From positions 1-35,643 of the forward strand of contig JAGAZE010000049.1 in assembly GCA_017940185.1 (NCBI GenBank): DNA of 35,643 bases. The letters are read 5' to 3'. Positions within the stretch are counted from its first letter, which is position 1; each line of letters begins with the position of its first letter. Of this stretch, positions 7,588 through 15,850 are shown piece by piece. The notes under the pieces were generated by a model that saw only the letters and a program-made list of their open reading frames with translations, was not told the DNA's origin and ran no database searches. A program made the translations under genes and the position numbers. The DNA is from Bacteroidaceae bacterium (GTDB taxonomy: Bacteria > Bacteroidota > Bacteroidia > Bacteroidales > Bacteroidaceae).

Positions 7588-8478
7588 CTAGCGCAGTGCT
7601 TTAAGGAATTCGGGCGGGATGTCGGTGTCGAACTCCATGCGCTCGCGAGTGAAGGGATGGTAGAAGCACAGGCGATAGGCGTGGAGCGCCAGTCGGTGTA
7701 TGGGGTCATCGCCATTGCCATACTTATTGTCGCCGCACACGGGATGACCTATCTCGGCAGCGTGCACGCGTATCTGGTTTTTGCGTCCAGTGTCGAGCCG
7801 AAACTCCAGCAGCGAGCGGTCGGCACCACGCTCCAGCGTGTGGAAGTGGGTGACAGCATGTTTCCCCCCATTGTCGGTGGACGAGGAGTGTGTGACGAAG
7901 CGCGCATCATCTGTCAGCCACGAAGAGATGGTGCCGCCCTCATCTGTCACCTCGCCACTCACAAGTGCCACATAGCGGCGGTCGTATACCATGCGTCCCC
8001 AGTCGTGCTCAAAGCGCTGCTCCGTCTCCATGTCCTTGGCATACACCATCAGACCACTGGTGTCGCGGTCGAGACGGTGCACCACATGGGCATTGTAGGG
8101 ACGGTGCATCAAGCGGAAATAGTTGTCGAGGATGCTTTTCACGTTCACTGACGAGCGTCCTACGGGCATCGACAGCACGCCAGGCAACTTATCTATCACC
8201 ACCAGTCGACTGTCTTCGTAGATGAGGCGCACGTAGCGGCTGCGGAAACGGTCGTTCTTTTTTGTGAGACTCACACTCACCTCGTCGCCCGCCATCAGCC
8301 AATGGTCAAAGCGCGTCACCGTCTTACCGTTCACCTTGATGCCGCGACCTTGTAGCACGTCCTTCACCTTATTGCGCGAATAGCCTTCCAGATTACCGAG
8401 CAGCCACTCCAGCAACGGAGCAGCAGCAGCAACACGATAGTGATCGTAAGCCCCACGACGGGCACGGGATTGTGGCAT
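7588..8478 (-). CDS. RluA/RluD-family RNA pseudouridine synthase
   Basis: Cytoplasmic enzyme of 296 residues converting specific uridines in rRNA or tRNA to pseudouridine. An S4 RNA-binding domain occupies about residues 20-70 (LLEWLLGNLEGYSRNKVKD and KVNGK). The catalytic RluA domain follows, with motif HRLDRDTSGLMVYAK at 134-148. The catalytic Asp is D137, in the RLD triplet. Later motifs include GRKNQIRVHAAEIGHPVCGD and a terminal LHAYRLCFYHPF block, as in RluC/RluD. Which base it modifies cannot be said. It is transcribed divergently from the SDR gene. Confidence 0.9.
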   Translation of the reverse strand: MPQSRARRGAYDHYRVAAAAPLLEWLLGNLEGYSRNKVKDVLQGRGIKVNGKTVTRFDHWLMAGDEVSVSLTKKNDRFRSRYVRLIYEDSRLVVIDKLPGVLSMPVGRSSVNVKSILDNYFRLMHRPYNAHVVHRLDRDTSGLMVYAKDMETEQRFEHDWGRMVYDRRYVALVSGEVTDEGGTISSWLTDDARFVTHSSSTDNGGKHAVTHFHTLERGADRSLLEFRLDTGRKNQIRVHAAEIGHPVCGDNKYGNGDDPIHRLALHAYRLCFYHPFTRERMEFDTDIPPEFLKALR

Positions 8479-8531
8479 AACGTTGATGTAATAAAAGATT
8501 GAACAGTGTATGGCTGTGTTTGCCGACTCTG

Positions 8532-8588
8532 CAAAGGTAAGGTTTTATTTCCAAACGTCAGCATTTATTGAAAAAAGCCTTACCTTTG
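8532..8588. promoter_or_regulatory. Divergent promoter pair arranged as an inverted repeat
   Basis: CAAAGGTAAGG (8532-8542) and CCTTACCTTTG (8578-8588) are perfect 11-bp inverted copies. Each contains TACCTTTG, the Bacteroidota -7 element, pointing outward: one toward the pseudouridine synthase on the minus strand, the other toward the SDR gene on the plus strand. Similarity continues inward as T/A-rich sequence. A convincing TTTG at the usual -33 distance is not seen for either. The SDR start codon is only six bases beyond its -7 element, which predicts a leaderless or nearly leaderless mRNA. Confidence 0.55.
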
Positions 8589-8593
8589 AACTC

Positions 8594-9358
8594 ATGAAAC
8601 CATCATCATCTTCCGCGCTACGCCGCGTCATCATCATAGGAGCCTCATCAGGCATAGGGCGCGAGATAGCGTTGCTGTATATCCGTCGCGGGTGGTATGT
8701 GGGTGTGGCTGCACGACGCCAAGAAGAACTCAACCAACTCAAGGCACTAGCACCCGAACGGGTGCAGACGGCATACGTAGACATCACGCAGCATGGATGC
8801 GAAAACAACATCGCACAACTCTTCCATGCACTGGGTGATACCATTGACGTATATTGGCACGTGGCGGGTGTGGGACGCAAGAACTATGACTTGAGCGAAG
8901 GCATTGAGATTCAGACGGTGCACACCAACGCCGCAGGCTTCGTGCGCAGCATCGGAATGGCATATCGGCACATGGTACAGCAGGGCTATGGACACATCGC
9001 CATCGTGAGTTCCATCGCAGGCACCAAGGGGCTAGGGCCTGCACCTGCCTACTCTGCCACAAAGGCACTGCAAAACACCTATCTGCAAGCACTGGAACAA
9101 CTCGCACACCGCAATGGTCTCCCTCTGCACTTCACTGACATTCGCCCAGGCTTTGTAAACACCGCACTGCTCGCACCCACACAATCCGAATCGCCACAAC
9201 GCTACCCTATGCTACTCAACCCGGAAAAGGTGGCACGAAAGGCGGTGGCGGCAACCGATAAACAACGACACATCGTCGTCATTGACAGCCGCTGGCGATG
9301 CCTCACAGTACTGTGGCGACGCGTGCCACGATGGTTATGGAGAAGATTGAAACTTTAG
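8594..9358 (+). CDS. Short-chain dehydrogenase/reductase (SDR) oxidoreductase
   Basis: NAD(P)-dependent classical SDR of 254 residues. The Rossmann glycine motif GASSGIG is at 16-22. The NAG-like turn is HVAGVG (89-94). The catalytic set is S140, Y153 and K157 within YSATK, followed by the RPGFVNT turn near 192. Charged residues after the second strand (AARRQEE, 39-45) suggest NADP(H) preference. The start is set at 8594 because longer versions would run through the promoter element; the codon then almost coincides with the predicted transcription start. The C-terminus is basic and hydrophobic (RCLTVLWRRVPRWLWRRLKL) and may touch the membrane. The substrate is unknown. Confidence 0.88.
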   Translation: MKPSSSSALRRVIIIGASSGIGREIALLYIRRGWYVGVAARRQEELNQLKALAPERVQTAYVDITQHGCENNIAQLFHALGDTIDVYWHVAGVGRKNYDLSEGIEIQTVHTNAAGFVRSIGMAYRHMVQQGYGHIAIVSSIAGTKGLGPAPAYSATKALQNTYLQALEQLAHRNGLPLHFTDIRPGFVNTALLAPTQSESPQRYPMLLNPEKVARKAVAATDKQRHIVVIDSRWRCLTVLWRRVPRWLWRRLKL

Positions 9359-9479
9359 ATGCCATCGTCGGGGGAAATGAAGAATTGACACGCCACAATT
9401 ATTGAATTTCTTTTCTCCGCTTTTGTCAAACTTCAGTCATCAGATTTTATCTCCAATCGGTCATTAGAACGCTTTGGGG
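9359..9479. repeat. Convergent gap with copies of a GGTCATTAGA motif
   Basis: AATCGGTCATTAGA at 9455-9468 is identical to 323-336. A diverged version, CAGTCATCAGA, stands 24 bases upstream at 9434-9444 (9 of 11 positions match CGGTCATTAGA). No terminator is obvious. The motif may belong to a dispersed intergenic repeat, but a single 14-base match in a window this size can arise by chance. Confidence 0.35.
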
Positions 9480-10406
9480 TTATAGTAGGAAGAAGAGGCT
9501 GACGCCGGCAACGGAGATGAGGGCACCAAAGACAGACTTCCACGTTATGGGTTGCTTGAAGAGGAAATAAGAGGGCAGTATGATGATGATGGGCGTGATG
9601 GCCATGAGTGTTGATGCTATGCCTGCACCCGTGTATTGCAGCGCCAACAGTGAGAAGCCCACACCAACGAAAGGACCAAAGATAGTGGTTGCAGTGGCTG
9701 CGGTGATGCTAGGGCGGTCGTGAAGGGCACGGCGCAGCGGACGAAACCCTTCGCGGAGATAGAGCAGCAGCAGAAAGCCGAGAGCACCTGCGATGCAACG
9801 GAAGAAGTTGGAATAGAATGGCAGGAGCCATGTCGGCTGGCTGTCGGCGAGGGTGTAGTGATCCATACCTATCTTGCTCAACACAAGCCCGATGCCTTGA
9901 CACATGGCGGCACCTATGGCGAAGAGTACGCCATGGAGTGGGAGAGTTAAGGCAACACGATGGTGATGTTCCGCATCGCGTCCGAGGACGGAGAGCCCTA
10001 TGCCAGCGAGTGTGACTAGCATGGCAACGATGCTACTGAGTGACATCTGTTGCCCTAGCGTGAACCATGCCATGAGAGCAGCAGCCAATGGTGCAAGCGT
10101 CATGAAGAGCTGCCCATAGCGCGAACCGATGATGATGTAGCATTGGAAGAGGCAGTAGTCGCCAACGACGTAGCCGACGATGCCCGACAGCAGCAACCAT
10201 CCGTGCGCCTGCCATGTGCCGCCAAGGGGCAGAGGAGTTCCAGTGACGAGAAGAAACATGACCAAGGAGAAACACAACGCCAGCACCATGCGCAAAACGT
10301 TGAGCACAAGGTTGCCCATGCGCTTGCTGCCGTATTCGGAAAGCAACGCCGTGGCTGTCCACGAAAAGGCAACACCAATGGAAATGAGTTCGCCGAGATA
10401 GGGCAT
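9480..10406 (-). CDS. DMT-superfamily (EamA) transporter
   Basis: Inner-membrane permease of 308 residues with ten predicted helices made of two five-helix EamA repeats. The first repeat starts at the N-terminus (LISIGVAFSWTATALLSEYG). The second starts at about residue 155 (HGVLFAIGAAMCQGIGLVLS). The repeat signature near the end of each half is visible (TLAPLAAALMAWFTLGQ and STLMAITPIIIILPSYFLF). Members export amino acids, nucleotides or other small metabolites; the substrate here is unknown. It lies 36 bases downstream of pepD and is probably the last gene of that operon. Confidence 0.88.
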   Translation of the reverse strand: MPYLGELISIGVAFSWTATALLSEYGSKRMGNLVLNVLRMVLALCFSLVMFLLVTGTPLPLGGTWQAHGWLLLSGIVGYVVGDYCLFQCYIIIGSRYGQLFMTLAPLAAALMAWFTLGQQMSLSSIVAMLVTLAGIGLSVLGRDAEHHHRVALTLPLHGVLFAIGAAMCQGIGLVLSKIGMDHYTLADSQPTWLLPFYSNFFRCIAGALGFLLLLYLREGFRPLRRALHDRPSITAATATTIFGPFVGVGFSLLALQYTGAGIASTLMAITPIIIILPSYFLFKQPITWKSVFGALISVAGVSLFFLL

Positions 10407-10442
10407 GAGGTCAAGAAGAAATTATTCTCATCCGTATCTTTT

Positions 10443-11882
10443 TTATGCCAGACGGTGAAGCAACTCTTGCAACACCTTCCATATGTCGTCGATGGTAGAG
10501 AGTTGTACGCGTTCGTTGGTAGAGTGTGGTTCGACGATGCGTGGGCCTATGCTGGCTATCTCAATGCCAGGGTATTTCTGCACGAAGAATCCTGCCTCGA
10601 GCACGAAGTGCATTGCCACCATGCGTGGTCGCCAGCCGAGGATGTCGTGGAAGGTGTCAGAGGTGAGGCGCAGGAAGTCGGACTGCTGATTCTCCTGCCA
10701 TGCTGGGGCTGTCATCACCGTCTGGGAGGAAGCTCCGACGTGGTGGAACACGTCGGCTATCTCTTGGCATAGGCGGTGCATCTCGGCATCGATGAAGCTG
10801 CGTGTGTGCGTGCTGACGAGGATGTGGTCGGCCTCGGTCATCACCCGTCCTACGTTATTGGATGTTTCTACCGTGTCTGGCATGATATCGCTCATCTTCT
10901 GCACCCCCTGCGGCAGTTGTTCAAGCACTTTCATAAGGCAGTGGAAGTCATCGTCGTCAATGATGGTAGGGAGCGGTTCGGCCTTCACTATGTCGCAGTG
11001 CATGTGAGGATCAGTGTTGCCATATTCCTCCTGCAACCATTGGTTCATGCTATCTTTCTGCGCCTTTACCCATTCGGCGGCTTCTCCTGACGGTACGCAG
11101 ACAACCGCCTCGGCCGCCGAGGCTATAGAGGCATTGGCTTCACCGATGTTGAGGGCGGCAAGATGGAAGTCGTACTGCTGCAATACGGCTTGTAGCAATG
11201 CCCATGTGGTGAGCACGGCACTGGCGCGTCCCTTGTTGATGTCGACGCCAGAGTGTCCGCCATGTCCGCCGCTAAAGGTGATGCGATACCAGCGGTATTT
11301 GCCCTTGGGTGCTGGCAGGCGACGGATGGGCAGGCGATGGAGCTGCAGGCATGCTCCGGCGGCACCTGTGGTGATGGTGTCGTAGTCTTCGGAGTCGAGA
11401 TTGATGACCTTGCGCCCACAGATGAAGTCGGGTGCCAGAGCAGCAGCGCCACTCATTCCATCCTCTTCGTTAGTGGTGGTGAGCACCTCGAGTGGTCCGT
11501 GGACTAGATTGTCGGCTTCGAGCACGGCAAGCGCCATCGACAATCCTACCCCATTATCGGCGCCTAGCGAGGTTCCGTGCGCTTTCATCCATCCGTTGTC
11601 TGTGTAGGCCTGTATGGGAGTGTGGAGCGGGTCGTCCATGCCTACGCACACCATATCCATGTGGTTGAGGAGCACGATGGGTGTGGCGTGCTCGTGGCCA
11701 GGCGTGGCGGGTTTGCGTATGACGACGCAGTGGTGTTCATCGCGCTGATAGTCGAGATGCAGACGTTTGGCAAAGCGGCACAGATAGTCAGCCACCTGCT
11801 CTTCGTGATGCGACGGACGGGGTATGGCATTGAGCTCACTGAAAATGTCGTAGACGCGCTCGGGAGAGAGAAAGGAGGTCAT
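10443..11882 (-). CDS. pepD: Aminoacyl-histidine dipeptidase PepD (peptidase M20)
   Basis: Cytoplasmic zinc dipeptidase of 479 residues, close to the usual ~485. It hydrolyses Xaa-His and a range of other dipeptides, feeding amino-acid recycling. M20 metal ligands and catalytic residues are visible: NHMDMV (H74, D76), GADNGVG with the bridging D109, TNEEDG with the catalytic/metal E139-E140, NLDSED (D163) and a late EPHSTNER containing the last His near 453. The GGHGGHSGVDI lid-domain motif is near residue 210. The gene starts 12 bases after the HU/LysM-like gene and precedes the EamA transporter. An exporter beside a dipeptidase would fit peptide or amino-acid turnover, but that link is inference. 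Confidence 0.94.
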   Translation of the reverse strand: MTSFLSPERVYDIFSELNAIPRPSHHEEQVADYLCRFAKRLHLDYQRDEHHCVVIRKPATPGHEHATPIVLLNHMDMVCVGMDDPLHTPIQAYTDNGWMKAHGTSLGADNGVGLSMALAVLEADNLVHGPLEVLTTTNEEDGMSGAAALAPDFICGRKVINLDSEDYDTITTGAAGACLQLHRLPIRRLPAPKGKYRWYRITFSGGHGGHSGVDINKGRASAVLTTWALLQAVLQQYDFHLAALNIGEANASIASAAEAVVCVPSGEAAEWVKAQKDSMNQWLQEEYGNTDPHMHCDIVKAEPLPTIIDDDDFHCLMKVLEQLPQGVQKMSDIMPDTVETSNNVGRVMTEADHILVSTHTRSFIDAEMHRLCQEIADVFHHVGASSQTVMTAPAWQENQQSDFLRLTSDTFHDILGWRPRMVAMHFVLEAGFFVQKYPGIEIASIGPRIVEPHSTNERVQLSTIDDIWKVLQELLHRLA

Positions 11883-11894
11883 AGAGTAAGAGAA

Positions 11895-13178
11895 TTAACG
11901 ATTAGTGGTTGTTTTACGTTCAATAATGGGTATGAGCACCTCGTCGTCAACTTGGAATTCTTCCCTGTCGTCGTTGAGTGCGCGGATGTAGTGTTCCGTC
12001 CCTGGTCCGCCATAGCGCAGTGCGAGGCGTGTGGCAGTGGTGGACTGATCTACGTGGATGGTATCGTAGATATCGGTGATGACGTAGGGTGCCCATTCCA
12101 CGGTGTGGTTGGCATGGGCTATGCGTTGCTGCTTTGCCATTTCGTCTTTCTGCGCCTGAGTGAGCGTGTCGACGGGTTGCGTGTCCGCAGGCTGCTGCGT
12201 AATCTCGGGGGCAGATGGGCGTGTGGCAAGCACAACGACAAGCGCCACGATGGCTACCACGACGGTTGCCGCTATGGCATAGTGCCACCACGGCCGTTGG
12301 CGTGGTGTGGTGGCAACGGGAGCATCAGTGAAAGCTGAAACGGCTTCTACTGGCGCTACAGGAACGGTATCTACTGTGGGTGCTGCCTCAGTAGAAGCAG
12401 GCATCGGATTATGGTCGAGTTGGGCTTGCTTGGGTTTGGCTGCGGAAACATCGGCAAACTCTTCTGGAGCCTTCATCTCTATGCTTGACACATCGGCATC
12501 GTGGTCTTCATTCATCGCGGGCGCCATAGAAGCCTGTACTTCGCTCTCACCGGGTGGATCGCCCTTGTCAGGAGTTCCATCTTCTCCAGTATCCTTTCGC
12601 TCTGTTGCCCCTCCTCTATCGTCAGCATCGCCATCGTTTGCCATTGCCGTTAGCAATGGTGCTAGTGCAAGGCGGTCGGCCTCTTCCTCACTCTCTGCCG
12701 CGATTTCCTGCGTGTCGGGGATGCTGGTGTCGGTCTGGAGGTCGATTGGCTTGAATTGTGCAAATGGGGAGTTGAGTTGTTGCAACAGTTGTGGGTCGGG
12801 ATGAAAGGATAAAAGATGGTCGTCGTTGCGCGCAAAAATGCCCAGTTGTGGCACATCAGCCTGCTGCTGCGAAGTCAGCATGTCTGCTATGGTGTCAGCG
12901 AGAGATTGCAGTGTTGTGTCGTCTGCTGTCGCACTCTCTGGTAGCAGACAAGGAATAAGGCGTGGAGGAAGCAACTGACGGTGGTGTGTGGCAGTATGTT
13001 GATAGATAATTTCCTTGCGCATGAGCATCTGCAACATGCCTATGTTAGGCAGGGCCACTGGCTGTTCCTCTTTGAGCAAGTCTACGATGTGGCGCATGTG
13101 TTGCTGTAGGCGCAGGGCTGCCTCATCTGGAGATTGTTGTATGCGTTGTGCAAAAAGGTCGATAAAAGTCGGTGTCAT
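11895..13178 (-). CDS. HU-CCDC81-like membrane protein with LysM-like C-terminus
   Basis: Protein of 427 residues. The N-terminal 145 residues look like two tandem HU-CCDC81-type domains, the first with VALPNIGML (41-49) and the second with VPQLGIF (109-115) followed by FHPDPQLLQQLN. A long acidic, low-complexity linker (about 150-295) leads to one membrane helix at 298-319. The C-terminal tail after residue 360 (TTATRLALRYGG, ALNDDREEF and DDEVLIPI) resembles a LysM-type glycan-binding module. In Bacteroidota this architecture usually ends in SPOR or LysM, suggesting a link between a cytoplasmic partner and peptidoglycan at division or elsewhere. Domain names are by eye; the role is inferred. 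It is the first gene of the pepD operon. Confidence 0.7.
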   Translation of the reverse strand: MTPTFIDLFAQRIQQSPDEAALRLQQHMRHIVDLLKEEQPVALPNIGMLQMLMRKEIIYQHTATHHRQLLPPRLIPCLLPESATADDTTLQSLADTIADMLTSQQQADVPQLGIFARNDDHLLSFHPDPQLLQQLNSPFAQFKPIDLQTDTSIPDTQEIAAESEEEADRLALAPLLTAMANDGDADDRGGATERKDTGEDGTPDKGDPPGESEVQASMAPAMNEDHDADVSSIEMKAPEEFADVSAAKPKQAQLDHNPMPASTEAAPTVDTVPVAPVEAVSAFTDAPVATTPRQRPWWHYAIAATVVVAIVALVVVLATRPSAPEITQQPADTQPVDTLTQAQKDEMAKQQRIAHANHTVEWAPYVITDIYDTIHVDQSTTATRLALRYGGPGTEHYIRALNDDREEFQVDDEVLIPIIERKTTTNR

Positions 13179-13237
13179 AAGGCGGATGTAGTGTATTTCA
13201 TCGATGAACTGAGGTACTGGGTGTGGAATCGATGGCG

Positions 13238-13245
13238 CAAAGATA
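13238..13245 (-). promoter_or_regulatory. Possible -7 element for the HU/LysM-like gene operon
   Basis: TATCTTTG on the minus strand fits TAnnTTTG, 60 bases ahead of the start codon. No clear TTTG stands at the -33 distance, so this is a weak call. Confidence 0.3.
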
Positions 13246-13363
13246 AAGCAAATATTTGATTGGGGGTTTCAGGGGCACGCCCTTTTTTCGCAACCGCAGT
13301 ATAGATTGGTAGCACTGAAGTGTGCATTTTTTGGATTGTGCTTTCTATTTTCGGAATTCTCAT

Positions 13364-13371
13364 TACCTTTG
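13364..13371 (+). promoter_or_regulatory. Putative proS promoter -7 element
   Basis: TACCTTTG, identical to the core used upstream of nhaD, gyrA and the Wza-like gene, lies 47 bases before the proS ATG. The -33 region is A/T-rich without an exact TTTG at the standard spacing. Confidence 0.45.
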
Positions 13372-13418
13372 CAGTCGTTGAAACATCAATTAGTAAACAA
13401 ACAAGCAACATAACAACG

Positions 13419-14900
13419 ATGGCACAGCAACTGAAAGGGCTCACTCCCCGAGCCGAAAACTATTCGCAGTGGTACAACGACCTTATAGTGAAAGCTGACC
13501 TTGCCGAGCAATCGGCAGTGCGCGGTTGTATGGTAATAAAGCCCTACGGCTATGCGCTGTGGGAAAAGATGCAACACCAACTTGACAAGATGTTTAAGGC
13601 TACGGGTGCGCAGAATGCATACTTCCCCCTGCTGATACCGAAGTCGTTTTTCTCTCGCGAGGCCGAGCATGTAGAAGGCTTTGCCAAGGAATGTGCAGTG
13701 GTGACGCACTACCGTCTGCGCACCAATGCCGACAAGAGCGCGCTGGAAGTGGATCCCACTGCAAAACTGGAAGAAGAACTCATCGTGCGTCCCACTTCGG
13801 AGACAATCATCTGGAACACCTACCGCAACTGGATACACTCATGGCGCGACCTGCCCCTGATGTGCAACCAGTGGTGCAACGTAATGCGCTGGGAGATGCG
13901 CACTCGTCCATTCCTGCGCACGTCGGAATTCCTGTGGCAGGAGGGACACACAGCCCATGCCACCCGCGAGGAGGCCGAGGCTGAGGCACAGCGGATGCTG
14001 CGCGTGTATGCATCGTTTGCCGAGCAATGGATGGCCATGCCCGTCATACAGGGCGTGAAGAGCGAGACGGAGCGCTTTGCCGGCGCTCTCGACACCTACA
14101 CCATCGAGGCGATGATGCAGGATGGCAAGGCGCTGCAGAGCGGCACAAGCCACTTCCTGGGACAGAACTTCGCCAAGGCCTTCGACGTAACCTTCCTCAA
14201 TAAGGAAAACAAACCCGAATATGTGTGGGCCACCTCATGGGGCGTGTCGACACGACTGATTGGTGCGCTCATTATGACGCACAGCGATGACAACGGACTG
14301 GTGCTGCCGCCGCGCCTCGCACCAATACAGGTGGTGATAGTGCCCATTGCCAAGGGTGCAGAGCAGATGAAGGAGATAGACCAATATGTGGCTCCCGTGA
14401 TAGAGGGACTGCAACAGAGAGGCATCTCGGTGAAATATGACAACGCCGACAACAAGCGCCCAGGCTTTAAGTTTGCCGATTATGAGCTGAAGGGCATCCC
14501 CGTACGCTTGGCAGTGGGTGGGTTCGATATGGAAAAGAACACCATGGAACTGATGCGCCGCGACACACTGGAAAAGGAGACACTACCCAAAGAGGGTATA
14601 GAAGCCCACATAGCACAACTGCTTGACGACATACAGGAAAATATCTACCGCAAGGCACTGGCAGCACGCGATGCACGCATCTATGAATGCGACAACTACG
14701 ACGAGTTTCGCGAGCGCATTAAGGACGGTGGCTTCTTCCTTTGCCCCTGGGACGGCACTGCTGAGACGGAGGCAAAGATTAAGGAAGACACACAAGCCAC
14801 GATACGTTGCGTGCCCTTCGATAGCAATCAGGCACCAGGCACTGACATGGTGAGCGGCAAACCCTCGGTGTGCCGCGCCATTATAGCACGCGCCTACTGA
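13419..14900 (+). CDS. proS: Prolyl-tRNA synthetase, archaeal/eukaryotic type
   Basis: Class II aminoacyl-tRNA synthetase of 493 residues charging tRNA-Pro. Motif 2 region RPTSETIIW, the following [24 protein letters not shown], and the late motif with LPPRLAP are all present. The chain lacks the ~180-residue editing insertion of the long bacterial ProS and ends with the extra C-terminal zinc-like domain and terminal Tyr (ARAY), so it is the short archaeal/eukaryotic class, common in Bacteroidota. The start [19 protein letters not shown] was chosen because the longer frame reads back through the promoter. The gene is the first of a long plus-strand stretch, divergent from the HU/LysM-like operon. 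Confidence 0.95.
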   Translation: MAQQLKGLTPRAENYSQWYNDLIVKADLAEQSAVRGCMVIKPYGYALWEKMQHQLDKMFKATGAQNAYFPLLIPKSFFSREAEHVEGFAKECAVVTHYRLRTNADKSALEVDPTAKLEEELIVRPTSETIIWNTYRNWIHSWRDLPLMCNQWCNVMRWEMRTRPFLRTSEFLWQEGHTAHATREEAEAEAQRMLRVYASFAEQWMAMPVIQGVKSETERFAGALDTYTIEAMMQDGKALQSGTSHFLGQNFAKAFDVTFLNKENKPEYVWATSWGVSTRLIGALIMTHSDDNGLVLPPRLAPIQVVIVPIAKGAEQMKEIDQYVAPVIEGLQQRGISVKYDNADNKRPGFKFADYELKGIPVRLAVGGFDMEKNTMELMRRDTLEKETLPKEGIEAHIAQLLDDIQENIYRKALAARDARIYECDNYDEFRERIKDGGFFLCPWDGTAETEAKIKEDTQATIRCVPFDSNQAPGTDMVSGKPSVCRAIIARAY

Positions 14901-14936
14901 TCGCCCCATCACGCCACTCAACATTTCCAGTCCGAC

Positions 14937-15776
14937 ATGCTACGACACATGCTACATACTGGCATACTAAGCATACTGTTTGCAATGGTTGCAGTGTTGC
15001 TGTGTGTAGGATGCATGGCAAAGAAAACTGAGAAGGAAGATGTGCGCGACAGCATAGCCAGCATCAACATCGACCGCTTCGACGTGTTGCAACACTCCTA
15101 TGTGATGAACTGCGACTACTCTGCCCTGCAGCAGATGAGCCTGACCTACCCTACCGAGACGCGCACGCTTATAGAAGATGTGCTACAGATAGGCAAAGCT
15201 ACTGACATGAGCATCAATGCCGATCTGTTGCAATTCTACCAAGACACTACGCTGGCACAACTGGCCCACGATGCTGAGGTGGCATATGAGGATATGAGCG
15301 ACGTAGAACACAATCTGCGCACAGCCTTTACCACCCTGCATCAAATGCTGCCACAACTGCCACTGCCATCGTTCTATGCACAGATAGGCGCCTTGCAACA
15401 GAGCATCATCGTGAACGACACAAGAATAGGCATATCGCTGGAGAAATATCTCGGAACCGACTATCCGCTCTACATGCGCTACTATTCTCCCAGCCAACGG
15501 GCGATGATGACACGGCAGCACATCGTGGCCGACTGTCTGAGTTTCTACCTGCTGTCGCGCTATGGACTCAATGCCTTCGACATGCGGCAACAATGGGAGC
15601 GCGACGTGTATATAGCCAAGATACAATGGGTGGCCAACCGCTGCATGGAGAAACCCGTGTTTGATTCGGCCTATCTGAAACGTGTGGACAAGTACATGCG
15701 ACGACACCGACACACAAAGATAGAACAGTTGCTCAAAGACGACAATCTGCAAGAAATACAGGAGATGAGAACCTGA
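14937..15776 (+). CDS. GldB-like lipoprotein
   Basis: Lipoprotein of 279 residues. It has an N-terminal hydrophobic segment and a lipobox-like CVGC with Cys26 as the expected lipidated residue; Cys at -3 is unusual. The body matches GldB, the gliding-motility/type IX secretion-associated lipoprotein, in its order of short motifs: NIDRFDVLQ (54-62 region), a DYSALQQMSLTYP segment, a DVEHNLRTAFTTLHQMLPQLPLP stretch, and ISLEKYLGTDYPLYMRY. It lies 36 bases after proS. GldB homologues persist in non-gliding Prevotella-type bacteria, where the role is unclear. The family call is from remembered motif order, not an alignment. Confidence 0.65.
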   Translation: MLRHMLHTGILSILFAMVAVLLCVGCMAKKTEKEDVRDSIASINIDRFDVLQHSYVMNCDYSALQQMSLTYPTETRTLIEDVLQIGKATDMSINADLLQFYQDTTLAQLAHDAEVAYEDMSDVEHNLRTAFTTLHQMLPQLPLPSFYAQIGALQQSIIVNDTRIGISLEKYLGTDYPLYMRYYSPSQRAMMTRQHIVADCLSFYLLSRYGLNAFDMRQQWERDVYIAKIQWVANRCMEKPVFDSAYLKRVDKYMRRHRHTKIEQLLKDDNLQEIQEMRT

Positions 15777-15850
15777 GCATGACAAAAACTACTGACAACT
15801 ATATCTCTCCCATAACCTCCCTCAACAACACTGCAACAGACAACTAATTT

